A DNA stretch of 15,573 nucleotides from an uncultured Clostridia bacterium (GTDB lineage: Bacteria > Bacillota > Clostridia > Christensenellales > Borkfalkiaceae), in the NCBI GenBank assembly GCA_905235815.1, contig CAJOMT010000019.1:1-15573 (forward strand), in the 5' to 3' direction. Position numbers and translations under genes: made by a program. This document shows positions 7,220 through 14,653 of the stretch, in pieces (within the stretch, counting starts at the first letter, position 1; each line of letters starts with the position of its first letter). The notes beneath the pieces are model-generated. The model was not told where the DNA came from. It made no database searches and saw nothing but the letters and a program-made list of their open reading frames with translations.

Positions 7220-8674
7220 TTACCAAGCGCCTATGCCGACAAGTTTTTTCGATAATTTGTGGGCGCCTATTACCATAAAGAAGCCGATTACTGCCTGTAC
7301 AAACGAAATTGCCGCCGATAAACCGTACTTGATATCTTTTAAACCTTCCCAGTAGAGCCATGTGTCGATGACCAGCGCTTTATTTTCTCTGACGGCGCTC
7401 GTTGCGAAAATCAATATCTGTTCTCCGCCTGCGCCTTTTAATATATTACCTATCGCCATTATTACCTGATATACCAATACGGGCACAAGCGCAGGCAAAG
7501 TAATTTTCCAAAGTTTAGTAAATACTCCCGCTCCGTCAATTGCAGCCGCCTCGTAAAGCGTCTTATCTACGCCCATAAGACTTGCCGTATACAGAATCGT
7601 TCCCCAGCCGACCTCTTTCCAGATAGACGACCAGATCATAATCGGATAGAATAAATCTTGTCTTGACAAAAAGTCGATCTTATCCGCATGGAAAACATTG
7701 ACAAGCACGTTATTTATTAAGCCATTGGGCGTCAGGAAATTGGATAATACCGCATATATGACTACCCAACTGAAAAAGTGCGGAATGTATACAATGGTCT
7801 GTATAGCGCCCCTTACGTATTTATTGGTAATATGGTAAAATACCAATGCGAAAATTACAGGCGGAATAACTCCCGCTATCAACCTTAAAACGCTGAGGTA
7901 AATCGTTTGCCAGATGACCATTAGCATTTTGGGGTCGGAAAAGATATATCTGAAATTGTCCAATCCGTTCCAGACGCTGCCCCATATTCCGTCGCTTAAT
8001 TTGTAATTTTTAAACGCAAGTATGGTTTGCAGAAGGCTCGGATAAACATTAAAGAGAAGTATCAGTATGGTGGGAATTATCAGCACCGCATAAAAGAACA
8101 AATATCTCTTTACGCCCTCAATCGATTCCGGACGCACAAAACTTTGAATAGCGCCTGTTAAAACCAAAATCAAAGCATACGCCAAAAACGTAGCCTTTAA
8201 TTCGTACAGCTTGTAAAACGTCAATATTTGCCCGTCCGGATCTTCCGCTTTGACAAAATTACCCGTCAGCAATATTACGTAGAATATAACGAGTACAGCC
8301 CCATATCCAATCAATATATATCCGGATATTTTGTCGCTCTTTTTTTGTTTAAACGTAGCAAACGCATTGTACGCTATATAAATGACAGGCACCGCCACGT
8401 TCAATATCGCAAAAACAATAGTATATGTCGGAACGAAAATTTCCATCAGCTCTCCGTAAAACAGAAACAACACGCTACCCGAATAAGGGATACTGCCTAA
8501 AACTTCCGCTCCCGATAACTTTACCGTCATGGCATTATAGGTAAACGCAATATAATCCGTAAACAAAAATATTGCGACTCCCATTAAAATCAAAATCGAC
8601 AGCAATATGAATTTAAGTCTTATATAACCTTCCAATCGTTTTTGAGGAATCTGGTCAACTTTCATCTCTTTCAT
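7220..8674 (-). CDS. LplB/YteP-type ABC sugar permease with extra N-terminal membrane domain
   Basis: This 484-residue protein is much longer than ordinary LplB/YteP permeases (about 300-330 residues). Residues from about 186 on are the normal permease: KRYLFFYAVLIIPTILILLF, then GLDNFRYIF, the EAA loop EAAAIDGAGVFTKLWKITLP (375-394) and the ending KKLVGIGAW. Residues 1-180 are an added domain with about four predicted membrane helices (near 19-39, 80-105, 118-138 and 158-178) and an extracellular or cytosolic loop between them. I do not recognise that domain. The start at 8674 has an AGAGG site; the gene overlaps the end of the AraC regulator gene by 20 bases, implying translational coupling. 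It forms the heterodimeric channel with the LplC-type permease. Confidence 0.92.
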   Translation of the reverse strand: MKEMKVDQIPQKRLEGYIRLKFILLSILILMGVAIFLFTDYIAFTYNAMTVKLSGAEVLGSIPYSGSVLFLFYGELMEIFVPTYTIVFAILNVAVPVIYIAYNAFATFKQKKSDKISGYILIGYGAVLVIFYVILLTGNFVKAEDPDGQILTFYKLYELKATFLAYALILVLTGAIQSFVRPESIEGVKRYLFFYAVLIIPTILILLFNVYPSLLQTILAFKNYKLSDGIWGSVWNGLDNFRYIFSDPKMLMVIWQTIYLSVLRLIAGVIPPVIFALVFYHITNKYVRGAIQTIVYIPHFFSWVVIYAVLSNFLTPNGLINNVLVNVFHADKIDFLSRQDLFYPIMIWSSIWKEVGWGTILYTASLMGVDKTLYEAAAIDGAGVFTKLWKITLPALVPVLVYQVIMAIGNILKGAGGEQILIFATSAVRENKALVIDTWLYWEGLKDIKYGLSAAISFVQAVIGFFMVIGAHKLSKKLVGIGAW

Positions 8675-9500
8675 TTTTGCCTCTGTGCCTTTCTTTATAT
8701 TGAATAGGCGTCTCTCCCATAGTTAATTTAAATTTGACATAAAAGTATTTTAAATCGTTAAATCCAACCATTTGTGCCACTACGGCAACAGAATAATCCG
8801 TATTTAAAAGATATCTGCACGCTTGCTCTATGCGATATTTGATAATATAAGAAGTGATTGAAGTATTTCGCTCTTTCTTGAATAACCGTTGTAAATATTG
8901 AGTATTCAATGCGCACGCCTTTGCGACATCGTCAATTTTAATTTCATTTTCATAGTTTTGACGAATATACGTTTCCGCTTTTTCTATATAGGAATTCATC
9001 TGCTTTTTTGAAGCATTTTTATTCGCCATATTTACTTTGTTCATATTTGGCAAAGTGCGAAATATCCCAGCCAGTAAAACTTCAGTCAAGCTGTATGTGA
9101 TCAGATCGTATTTCCACTGTTTTTCCGTATATTCTTCCGCTATTTTATCTATGAGAAATTTTGCGTCCGGAATTTTAGCCGAATCAAATACCTGAAACGG
9201 CGAAATAAGACTATAATCGAATTGATAAAAATCATACGGGAATATGATATTTATTATCGAAAAAGAAGATAGATCGCCTGTGGGGCGAATGGAGTGTAAA
9301 ACTTCTCTGTCCGCTATAACAAAAATATCTCCGCTCTTTATGGGAATATGTTTGTTCCCGATTTCGTTTTCGCCCTCGCCGCTGACAACGTATACCAATT
9401 CTACAAATTCATGCGAATGTTGAACAATAGATTCGTATCCGCCGCTTTTCACGACTACGACGGTCACTTTGGAGTCAAACATTTTTAAATTATAAGACAT
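8655..9500 (-). CDS. AraC-family regulator with N-terminal cupin sensor
   Basis: This 281-residue transcription factor has an N-terminal cupin-like sensor (QHSHEFVELVYVVSGEGENE, 27-46, followed by GDIFVIADREVLHS) and a C-terminal AraC double helix-turn-helix. The first helix-turn-helix is near 188-212 (IDDVAKACALNTQYLQRLFKK) and the second near 236-262, with GFNDLKYFYVKFKLTMGETPIQY (246-268) matching the family signature. Such proteins usually activate a sugar-use operon when the cupin domain binds a sugar. It lies inside the operon, after GH78 (6-base gap, ribosome site AGAGGGG in the end of that gene) and overlapping the permease gene, so it probably controls its own operon. The ligand is unknown; by context it would be an imported saccharide or its breakdown product. 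Confidence 0.93.
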   Translation of the reverse strand: MSYNLKMFDSKVTVVVVKSGGYESIVQHSHEFVELVYVVSGEGENEIGNKHIPIKSGDIFVIADREVLHSIRPTGDLSSFSIINIIFPYDFYQFDYSLISPFQVFDSAKIPDAKFLIDKIAEEYTEKQWKYDLITYSLTEVLLAGIFRTLPNMNKVNMANKNASKKQMNSYIEKAETYIRQNYENEIKIDDVAKACALNTQYLQRLFKKERNTSITSYIIKYRIEQACRYLLNTDYSVAVVAQMVGFNDLKYFYVKFKLTMGETPIQYKERHRGKNERDES

Positions 9501-9506
9501 TGCGGT

Positions 9507-11531
9507 TTACCCCTCTTTCTTTATGAACGACAACTCTTCTCCGTCATGAATTATATATTTACTACCTTCAATATCGGCGTTTCCGCAAAGCAAAAAGTCT
9601 TCAGGCATTTCCAAATAGCCGTTTCCGTTTTCCGCACGAATACTGAAATTGGTTTTATCGTAAAAGATATGCAATTTACCTTTACCGATAGGACAGACGC
9701 ACTCAAAATCCGGCATCATCCATAATTTAGGCTTACAAATAAATAATTCGTATCCGACGCATAAAGGCTTAATCCCCAATATGCAGTTAAAAATCAAGTA
9801 GATAGGATTTGCTCCCCAGGCGTGACAAAGGCTTTTTCCGTAAGGTCTGCCATACATTGCATATTTCTCTTTGCCCGTTTCCTTCGGGTCATACGCCTCC
9901 CAAAAAGTCGTAGCACCCTCGTTTAACATTCCGCCCCAATACTTTTCTATTTCGGCGACGATGTTTTGTTCGGACGCAATCTTGCTCAACGTTACTTGCT
10001 CATAAAATCGCATATACGGCGTGGTAATTTGTTGAACGTCATCATTTAAAAGTACGTTGTCAATTACACTTTTTGTCTTTTCTTCATCGAGCAAATCAAA
10101 CATTACGGCAAACATATTAGCATATCTCGTAACTTTATTTTGCAACTTGCCATCTGTTCGAGCATGTACGAAGCGCCCGTCTTTCCAAAACACTTCAATG
10201 GTTTTACTTAGTAATTCATTTGCGATTTCATCATACAGGGCGCCGTCGCCTTTACCGACTATTCTCGTTATTTCGCCAAACCTTTTTAACGTTTCCACAA
10301 AAAGTATTTGCTCAAATGACGTCTCGCCCCGATTATCCATATCCGCCCAATCGATAAACACCCAATCGTTGGGCAAATTGTATAAAAGCCCGTCGTCGTT
10401 GCGCCTATTGAGAAGAAAATCGACATACCCTTTTGCGCTGTCGTATATTTCCGCAATAAACGACTTATCTCCGCCGTAATTGAGATAATCATATAAGGAC
10501 AGTATCCAGTACATAGTATAATCCATTATATGATTTATATGGGTTTTGATAGGTTCTTTACCTTTTAATGCAATAATAGTACGCTTTACCGTTTCGTCAT
10601 CACAAAAACTGTAATAATTTACGAGGTAACTCTGATATGCGTCTCCGCTCCAAGCCCAGCGATCGCGTTTCGCTCCGTCCAGAAAGAAATCTTTTTTGCA
10701 CATATCCAGCGTATGGATAGAAACGTCATAAATTTGTTCTAAAAGTTTATCATTACTCTTGAAGTATCCCTTATTTTCAACTTCTGAAACTTCCGAAAGT
10801 ATGGTTATTTTTTCGTAGTGAGTATCTTTTTTAATGAGCAAATAGCGGAACGCCTTAGTAACGCTCGTTTCGATTACTGACTCTTTCACCTCGACACGAT
10901 CGAGCTGTTCGCAATGACGTTCGTCAAACACCTCATCCAAAGATTCGCCGTAATAACAGACGAAAGTCGTTCCTATTTCACAGCCCTCAACAGACAGTCT
11001 CGCCGAAATTTCCTGTCCGAAATCGTAGAGAACGCCTTTATCCGTATTTTGAACGGAAACAGGAAACACTTCTTTTTCTCGTTTTACTTTTTTATTGGGA
11101 CTAATATCCGGATCGTCGAATTTACCTTCCGCAGCCGGATAAAAAACGTCATCCTGACACGTCACGCGAAAAGTCTGAGAAGACGATTTCAGTTCTTCAC
11201 CGTCAACATAAATGCAAGGCAACTGCGCCACGTTATTTACGAGTATCTGCATATGATATTCGCCGGCAGGCAGTTTCAATACGCCGGTAAAATCATAGAT
11301 ATAACCGATACCCTCTATATAGATATTGAACGAACCGTCAACTTTTATAGTAATGTCGTTAGGTTTCGTCAAGGTAAAATCCGAATAGAATTTCACGGTT
11401 ACGTAATGAGAATCCATTCTCCAAAACGGAGTAATCAACACGTCTCGCTCATGACGTTCCGCCATGCACTTATTGAACAGTGCCGTTTCATAATCACCCG
11501 GATACCATAGCCACTTTGCTTTATTCCCCAT
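9507..11531 (-). CDS. Cytoplasmic GH78-like alpha-L-rhamnosidase
   Basis: This 674-residue protein has no signal peptide, so it should act inside the cell on imported oligosaccharides. The N-terminal 250 residues look like beta-sandwich domains (GVLYDFGQEISARLSVEG is a rhamnosidase-like segment), and 255-580 is the (alpha/alpha)6 catalytic barrel. Landmarks are DGAKRDRWAWSGDAYQ (285-300), DWADMD (394-399), GATTFWEAYDP (539-549) and YGKSLCHAWGANPIYL (564-579). By comparison with the family, Glu545 is the likely general base. The usual DxxxRDE acid motif is changed: the barrel has RDRWAW where RDERLGW is common, so the acid is not obvious. Length is short for GH78 (often 700-1000). The gene follows the oxidoreductase gene by 14 bases. 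A rhamnosyl substrate is inferred from family, not shown. Confidence 0.87.
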   Translation of the reverse strand: MGNKAKWLWYPGDYETALFNKCMAERHERDVLITPFWRMDSHYVTVKFYSDFTLTKPNDITIKVDGSFNIYIEGIGYIYDFTGVLKLPAGEYHMQILVNNVAQLPCIYVDGEELKSSSQTFRVTCQDDVFYPAAEGKFDDPDISPNKKVKREKEVFPVSVQNTDKGVLYDFGQEISARLSVEGCEIGTTFVCYYGESLDEVFDERHCEQLDRVEVKESVIETSVTKAFRYLLIKKDTHYEKITILSEVSEVENKGYFKSNDKLLEQIYDVSIHTLDMCKKDFFLDGAKRDRWAWSGDAYQSYLVNYYSFCDDETVKRTIIALKGKEPIKTHINHIMDYTMYWILSLYDYLNYGGDKSFIAEIYDSAKGYVDFLLNRRNDDGLLYNLPNDWVFIDWADMDNRGETSFEQILFVETLKRFGEITRIVGKGDGALYDEIANELLSKTIEVFWKDGRFVHARTDGKLQNKVTRYANMFAVMFDLLDEEKTKSVIDNVLLNDDVQQITTPYMRFYEQVTLSKIASEQNIVAEIEKYWGGMLNEGATTFWEAYDPKETGKEKYAMYGRPYGKSLCHAWGANPIYLIFNCILGIKPLCVGYELFICKPKLWMMPDFECVCPIGKGKLHIFYDKTNFSIRAENGNGYLEMPEDFLLCGNADIEGSKYIIHDGEELSFIKKEG

Positions 11532-11545
11532 ATATACTTAAACTC

Positions 11546-12826
11546 TTAATCAAATATTTTGACGGAAACGCCGCCTTTATCCAACGACTCGTCGGCAGCG
11601 TACACAAGTAAATGTCCGTAAATAGAATCTTCTATCACGGTCGAAGAAATAGAGCGAGGCAAACCTAATTCCATATTTACAAAATCATTCACAAGCCTGC
11701 TGTCCCCGCCGCAATGTCCGTCGCCCACGGCGACGTTCGTAATTTCTTCTATGCGTTCATCCCACAAACAATTACTCGGATTATATATCCTTACGGTAAA
11801 CTTGTTTTCCTCTAAAAAACCTTGTATCTCCCCTTTTGTCCCGACGACGTGAATGTTCCGCCCCGGTCTTGCGACGCCGGAAATCATACTATGAGTTGCA
11901 ATAGAACCGTTCTCAAATTCAACTATCATCGCCTGTCTGTCAACGATATCTGCGTCGGTTTTATATATACATCTCCCCATCGGATTATCGGTCTTTAACG
12001 ATTCGATTTTATCTTCAACCGTCAATTCTTCATACTTCTTATCGATACTGCAGAAAGTATATTGCGCAAAATAGTCATTATCTATAAGTAATTTCTTGCA
12101 TGAATACGGACATTCTTTTTCTACCTTGCAATCGACGAGGCAACGTGTGCCTGAGCCGACAGGCGCATTCTTTTCGATAAAATAATATCTACCGCCGTAA
12201 CTTGTAGTTTTTATCGGTTTCGTATTGCTGTTAAACCAACAGAGCAAATCCGCATCATGACAACATTTTGCGAGTAGCATCGAAGATCCGCACTTCTTGC
12301 GGTTATTCCATTTACCTCTTATATAAGACACCGACGAATGCGCAACTCCAACCATTTCATTAGTTTCAAGTTCTACAATATCGCCAATTTCACCACTCAA
12401 AATTATTTCTTTTATTTTTGAATAAAACGGGGTATACCTGAGCACGTGACATATCATCAATTTACAGCCATGTTCATCTGCTATCCGCTTTAATTTCAGC
12501 AATTCTTCCTTATTGTTGGTAATGGGCTTTTCAAGCAACATATCATAACCCAACTCCAAGAACGGAATTGCAGTCTTAATATGTAGTTCGTCCATAGTTG
12601 CATTGATAACCGCATCGGCAATTTTTCCGAGTTTTAAGCAATCAGCCATATCCTCAAACAGCATTTCATCTTTAAGCGAAAACATTTCTTTCGCTAACTC
12701 CCTGCGGGACGAACTCGGATCGATTACCGCTTTCACTTCTAATTTGTCGGGATTGTTTAAAGCGTATTTAGTATAAGCAACCGCCCTATCCCCAAAACCG
12801 ATTACAACTACACTTATTTTTTTCAT
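11546..12826 (-). CDS. Gfo/Idh/MocA-family NAD(P)-dependent oxidoreductase
   Basis: This 426-residue protein has an N-terminal Rossmann fold (ISVVVIGFGDRAVAY, glycines at 10 and 12), the family EKP motif at 99-101 and a catalytic-type KCCHDAD segment (Lys187, His190, Asp191). These are the hallmarks of Gfo/Idh/MocA enzymes, which oxidise or reduce a hydroxyl or keto group on sugars or sugar acids. There is no export signal, so it is cytoplasmic. An insertion at 229-243 carries four cysteines (C229, C233, C239, C243; pattern CxxxCxxxxxCxxxC) near the CPYSCKK segment, a feature I associate with a longer sub-group of this family. It is the first gene of the operon, with AGGAG 10 bases before the ATG and a good promoter just upstream. 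The exact substrate cannot be read from the sequence. Confidence 0.9.
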   Translation of the reverse strand: MKKISVVVIGFGDRAVAYTKYALNNPDKLEVKAVIDPSSSRRELAKEMFSLKDEMLFEDMADCLKLGKIADAVINATMDELHIKTAIPFLELGYDMLLEKPITNNKEELLKLKRIADEHGCKLMICHVLRYTPFYSKIKEIILSGEIGDIVELETNEMVGVAHSSVSYIRGKWNNRKKCGSSMLLAKCCHDADLLCWFNSNTKPIKTTSYGGRYYFIEKNAPVGSGTRCLVDCKVEKECPYSCKKLLIDNDYFAQYTFCSIDKKYEELTVEDKIESLKTDNPMGRCIYKTDADIVDRQAMIVEFENGSIATHSMISGVARPGRNIHVVGTKGEIQGFLEENKFTVRIYNPSNCLWDERIEEITNVAVGDGHCGGDSRLVNDFVNMELGLPRSISSTVIEDSIYGHLLVYAADESLDKGGVSVKIFD

Positions 12827-12857
12827 TCTATAATACTCCTTATTATTCCACTATTAA

Positions 12858-12886
12858 ATTATAATAAAGTTTTTTTAAAATAACAA
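12858..12886 (-). promoter_or_regulatory. Probable sigma-A promoter of the main operon
   Basis: On the minus strand, TTGTTA (12881-12886) is followed after 17 bases by a perfect TATAAT (12858-12863). Transcription would start near 12851, about 25 bases before the ATG at 12826, leaving room for the AGGAG site at 12836-12840. The -35 box matches consensus at four of six bases, which suits an activated promoter controlled by the AraC protein encoded in the same operon. Confidence 0.55.
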
Positions 12887-13100
12887 TGGACAAAAACGTA
12901 TCTCTTTTGTTTAAGAAACGCTTATAAAACTCTATTTTTTTTCTTAGATAAATATTAATATTAAGAAAAAAGTATATAATTAGTTTTGGGTATTTAAGTA
13001 TATTTTAAACATATAATAAGAGAAACAAAGAGTACTTTATAATCCTATTCGCCATTAAATATATTCCGACACGAATAATAATTCAGCTATATTTTGACAA

Positions 13101-13143
13101 TAAAAAAATGCTCATTTTTTGCCAAAACAGAAAAAATGAGCAT
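13101..13143 (-). terminator. Strong rho-independent terminator
   Basis: Perfect 13-base arms (ATGCTCATTTTTT at 13108-13120 and its complement at 13131-13143) enclose a 10-base loop. On the minus strand the stem is followed by seven T residues (13101-13107 read as A on the plus strand). The direction is therefore minus. It stands about 150 bases beyond the GH43 terminator with no confident gene in between; it could be a backup stop or end a small transcript. Confidence 0.75.
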
Positions 13144-13176
13144 ATGGTACATTTTGTCCAAATTTTGAGGTTCCCT

Positions 13177-13278
13177 TCATTTAGCGTTATATACATAATA
13201 ATTCACTTTTTCCGTTTTGTTTTTATCCGTCAAAGACAGTAGAATTATTCGCAATTCATCCCGATTAATGCTGAACAT
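13177..13278 (-). CDS. Doubtful 33-codon ORF between two terminators
   Basis: ATG at 13276-13278 opens a 33-residue reading frame (starts MFSINRDELRIILLSL, ends in a Tyr/Asn-rich tail and TGA). The composition looks protein-like and helical at the start, and a strong minus-direction terminator follows 34 bases after the stop. Against it, there is no Shine-Dalgarno upstream (the sequence there is TAAATTTGCGTT) and no promoter that I can see between it and the GH43 terminator. It may be a gene remnant or chance. Confidence 0.2.
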   Translation of the reverse strand: MFSINRDELRIILLSLTDKNKTEKVNYYVYNAK

Positions 13279-13289
13279 AACGCAAATTT

Positions 13290-13319
13290 AAGGGGTGCGC
13301 CCATGCAGGCGCACCCCTT
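13290..13319 (-). terminator. Hairpin terminator of the GH43 gene
   Basis: A perfect 12-base stem, AAGGGGTGCGCC (13290-13301) with its complement at 13308-13319, encloses the 6-base loop CATGCA. It begins 7 bases after the GH43 stop in the minus direction. The GC-rich stem is very stable, but the following T-tract is short (TTAAATTT), which may explain a second terminator further on. Confidence 0.75.
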
Positions 13320-13325
13320 GATTAT

Positions 13326-14390
13326 TTATTCGAAATCTTCTATTCTCCACTCGTCTTCCCAGCAAATATACGGCGACCCGTCTTTTTTAAAGCGAATAGG
13401 CAGCCAAACGTAAGTTGCCTCACTCGTATTTTCGTCCGTATATTTTGTCAAATCATAACAAGCTGTTGAACGTTCCTTATCTTTATTGAAAAAACTTTCA
13501 AACGTCGGCCCGACGTCAGGCATATCGATTGGCAAATCGGTCAACCACCTATCACCCAACGCTATGAACAAATCTTTTTTGAACGGATGTTTAAATACAG
13601 ATGAAAATTGAGCGTGAAACGAATTTCCCTCTTTATCGTCTACGCATAAGTCCCCAAGTTCTTTCCATTCACCGTGCAAATCCGAAATTTCAGCAACCTT
13701 AGTGGGATTAGGGAAATACCCTGTCGTACCGGACGTCAATAAAAATTTCCTGTTTCCCCTTGTAAAATAAGCGGGAGCTTCCCTCACGAATGGCGGATAA
13801 GGATATTGCAGATGAGAAGACACTAAACCTGTAAAACCGGTATACTCGTCATTCAACTCCGCACACAACATTTCAGTATGCGGTTTTTCAAATATAACGT
13901 ACGTTCGCCCGCCGAATTCACAAAAATCAAAGTCGCCGACGGCATATTCTTTGACTGTATTTACCTGACACCACTTACCGTGTATATCCTCGCTTTCATA
14001 TACGGCAAAAAAACAATCGCTGAAAGCCTCGCTACAATTTACCGGTCCGCCTATTTTTGCCCATAACACAAATTTTTTCGTGTTATGATTATAAATAATA
14101 TGCGGCCGATCCATAATTCTTCCGACGTAAAACGGCGAATTTGCGTCGCTTAACTCTACTAAAATAACTCCTTCGTCCACCCAATTGTATAAGTCGATAG
14201 ATGAATACAAACGTACTCCGTTGTGCCAAATAGGACAAACGCCGCCCTTCGCCCTGCCGTATACTCCTTCTTTGTTTTCACCATACCAATAATATTTACC
14301 GCCTATATATAACAGAGACCCACCGTGAGCCTGTATGGGTTTCCCCTCCGTATCATACCAAAATTTACCGGGACGAATGGCATTATACAC
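13326..14390 (-). CDS. Cytoplasmic GH43-family glycoside hydrolase (exo-beta-1,3-galactanase-like)
   Basis: This 354-residue protein has no signal peptide. It has the five-bladed beta-propeller pattern of GH43, in the form seen in the galactanase-like subfamilies (GH43_24/34): F-W-Y-D-T-E-G-K-P-I-Q-A-H-G-G (10-24), GGKYYWYGE (30-38), DRPHIIYNHNTKKFVLWAK (94-112), REAPAYF (203-209) and HAQFSSVF (259-266). By family comparison, Glu204 is the likely acid and Gln261 may take the base position, as described for fungal exo-beta-1,3-galactanase; Asp94 stands where that group often has Glu. The start is GTG at 14390, supported by AAAGGAG 9 bases upstream; the nearby ATG at 14397 is out of frame and gives only four codons. 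It has its own promoter and terminator, so it is a separate unit from the main operon, with a related role likely. Confidence 0.88.
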   Translation of the reverse strand: MYNAIRPGKFWYDTEGKPIQAHGGSLLYIGGKYYWYGENKEGVYGRAKGGVCPIWHNGVRLYSSIDLYNWVDEGVILVELSDANSPFYVGRIMDRPHIIYNHNTKKFVLWAKIGGPVNCSEAFSDCFFAVYESEDIHGKWCQVNTVKEYAVGDFDFCEFGGRTYVIFEKPHTEMLCAELNDEYTGFTGLVSSHLQYPYPPFVREAPAYFTRGNRKFLLTSGTTGYFPNPTKVAEISDLHGEWKELGDLCVDDKEGNSFHAQFSSVFKHPFKKDLFIALGDRWLTDLPIDMPDVGPTFESFFNKDKERSTACYDLTKYTDENTSEATYVWLPIRFKKDGSPYICWEDEWRIEDFE

Positions 14391-14399
14391 TATTCATAT

Positions 14400-14406
14400 C
14401 TCCTTT
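14400..14406 (-). promoter_or_regulatory. Ribosome site that supports the GTG start of GH43
   Basis: AAAGGAG ends 9 bases before GTG at 14388-14390. An ATG at 14395-14397 is only 2 bases from GGAG and opens ATG AAT AGT GTA TAA, so it is not the gene start. No in-frame ATG precedes the conserved FWYDTEG segment. Confidence 0.7.
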
Positions 14407-14430
14407 AACAAAATCATATTAATTGCAAAA

Positions 14431-14459
14431 ATTATAAACGAATTTATATTATTTGTCAA
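14431..14459 (-). promoter_or_regulatory. Perfect consensus sigma-A promoter of GH43, with overlapping dyad
   Basis: On the minus strand, TTGACA (14454-14459), a 17-base spacer and TATAAT (14431-14436) match the sigma-A consensus exactly. Expected transcription start is near 14424, giving a leader of about 34 bases. A 16-base dyad, TATAAACGAATTTATA (14433-14448), overlaps the -10 box and spacer and is placed as a repressor operator would be. A promoter this strong usually needs repression, so the dyad may matter; that is inference. Confidence 0.8.
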
Positions 14460-14604
14460 TAATTTTATTATTGTAATCCTATATTTATTATATCTTGTTT
14501 AGCGCAACGCCTCATTAAACTATATATAATTTCTTTTTTTGGCGTCCTTTTTGTTGTGGTGGAGATAAAGGCGTAGAGGGCGCTTACCTTGAAATAAACG
14601 GCAT

Positions 14605-14634
14605 AAAAAACGGCGCGGCTTTTTTGCCGCACCG
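14605..14634 (-). terminator. Rho-independent terminator of the small membrane protein gene
   Basis: Arms CGGCGCGGC (14611-14619) and GCCGCACCG (14626-14634) pair with one G-U, around a 6-base loop. On the minus strand the stem is followed by six T residues (14605-14610). It lies about 20 bases after the stop of the gene at 14654-15115. Confidence 0.85.
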
Positions 14635-14653
14635 TAATCATTTCTAATTTTTT

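Larger units (their letters stand above)
12827..13325. other. 499-base gene-poor interval between the GH43 unit and the main operon
   Basis: This is very AT-rich, mostly in its left half. It holds the operon promoter at 12858-12886, a hairpin terminator at 13101-13143, a doubtful 33-codon ORF at 13177-13278 and the GH43 terminator at 13290-13319. Between 12890 and 13100 I see only A/T-rich sequence; AAGTATA occurs twice, 26 bases apart (12970 and 12996), in the region where an AraC activator might bind, but this is weak evidence. I see no RNA gene or riboswitch. Confidence 0.6.

Noticed and set aside
10914..11510. 198-codon plus-strand open frame
   Set aside because: It is the antisense shadow of the GH78-like gene; composition is Arg/Phe/Ile-rich and no family is recognisable.
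12908..12930. CcpA cre-like site near AAGAAACGCTTAT
   Set aside because: It keeps the central ACGCTT but lacks the flanking TG and CA of the consensus; too weak to call.
14549..14575. Possible tRNA or tmRNA 3' end (complement reads CTCCACCA)
   Set aside because: No T-arm, anticodon arm or acceptor partner can be folded around it.
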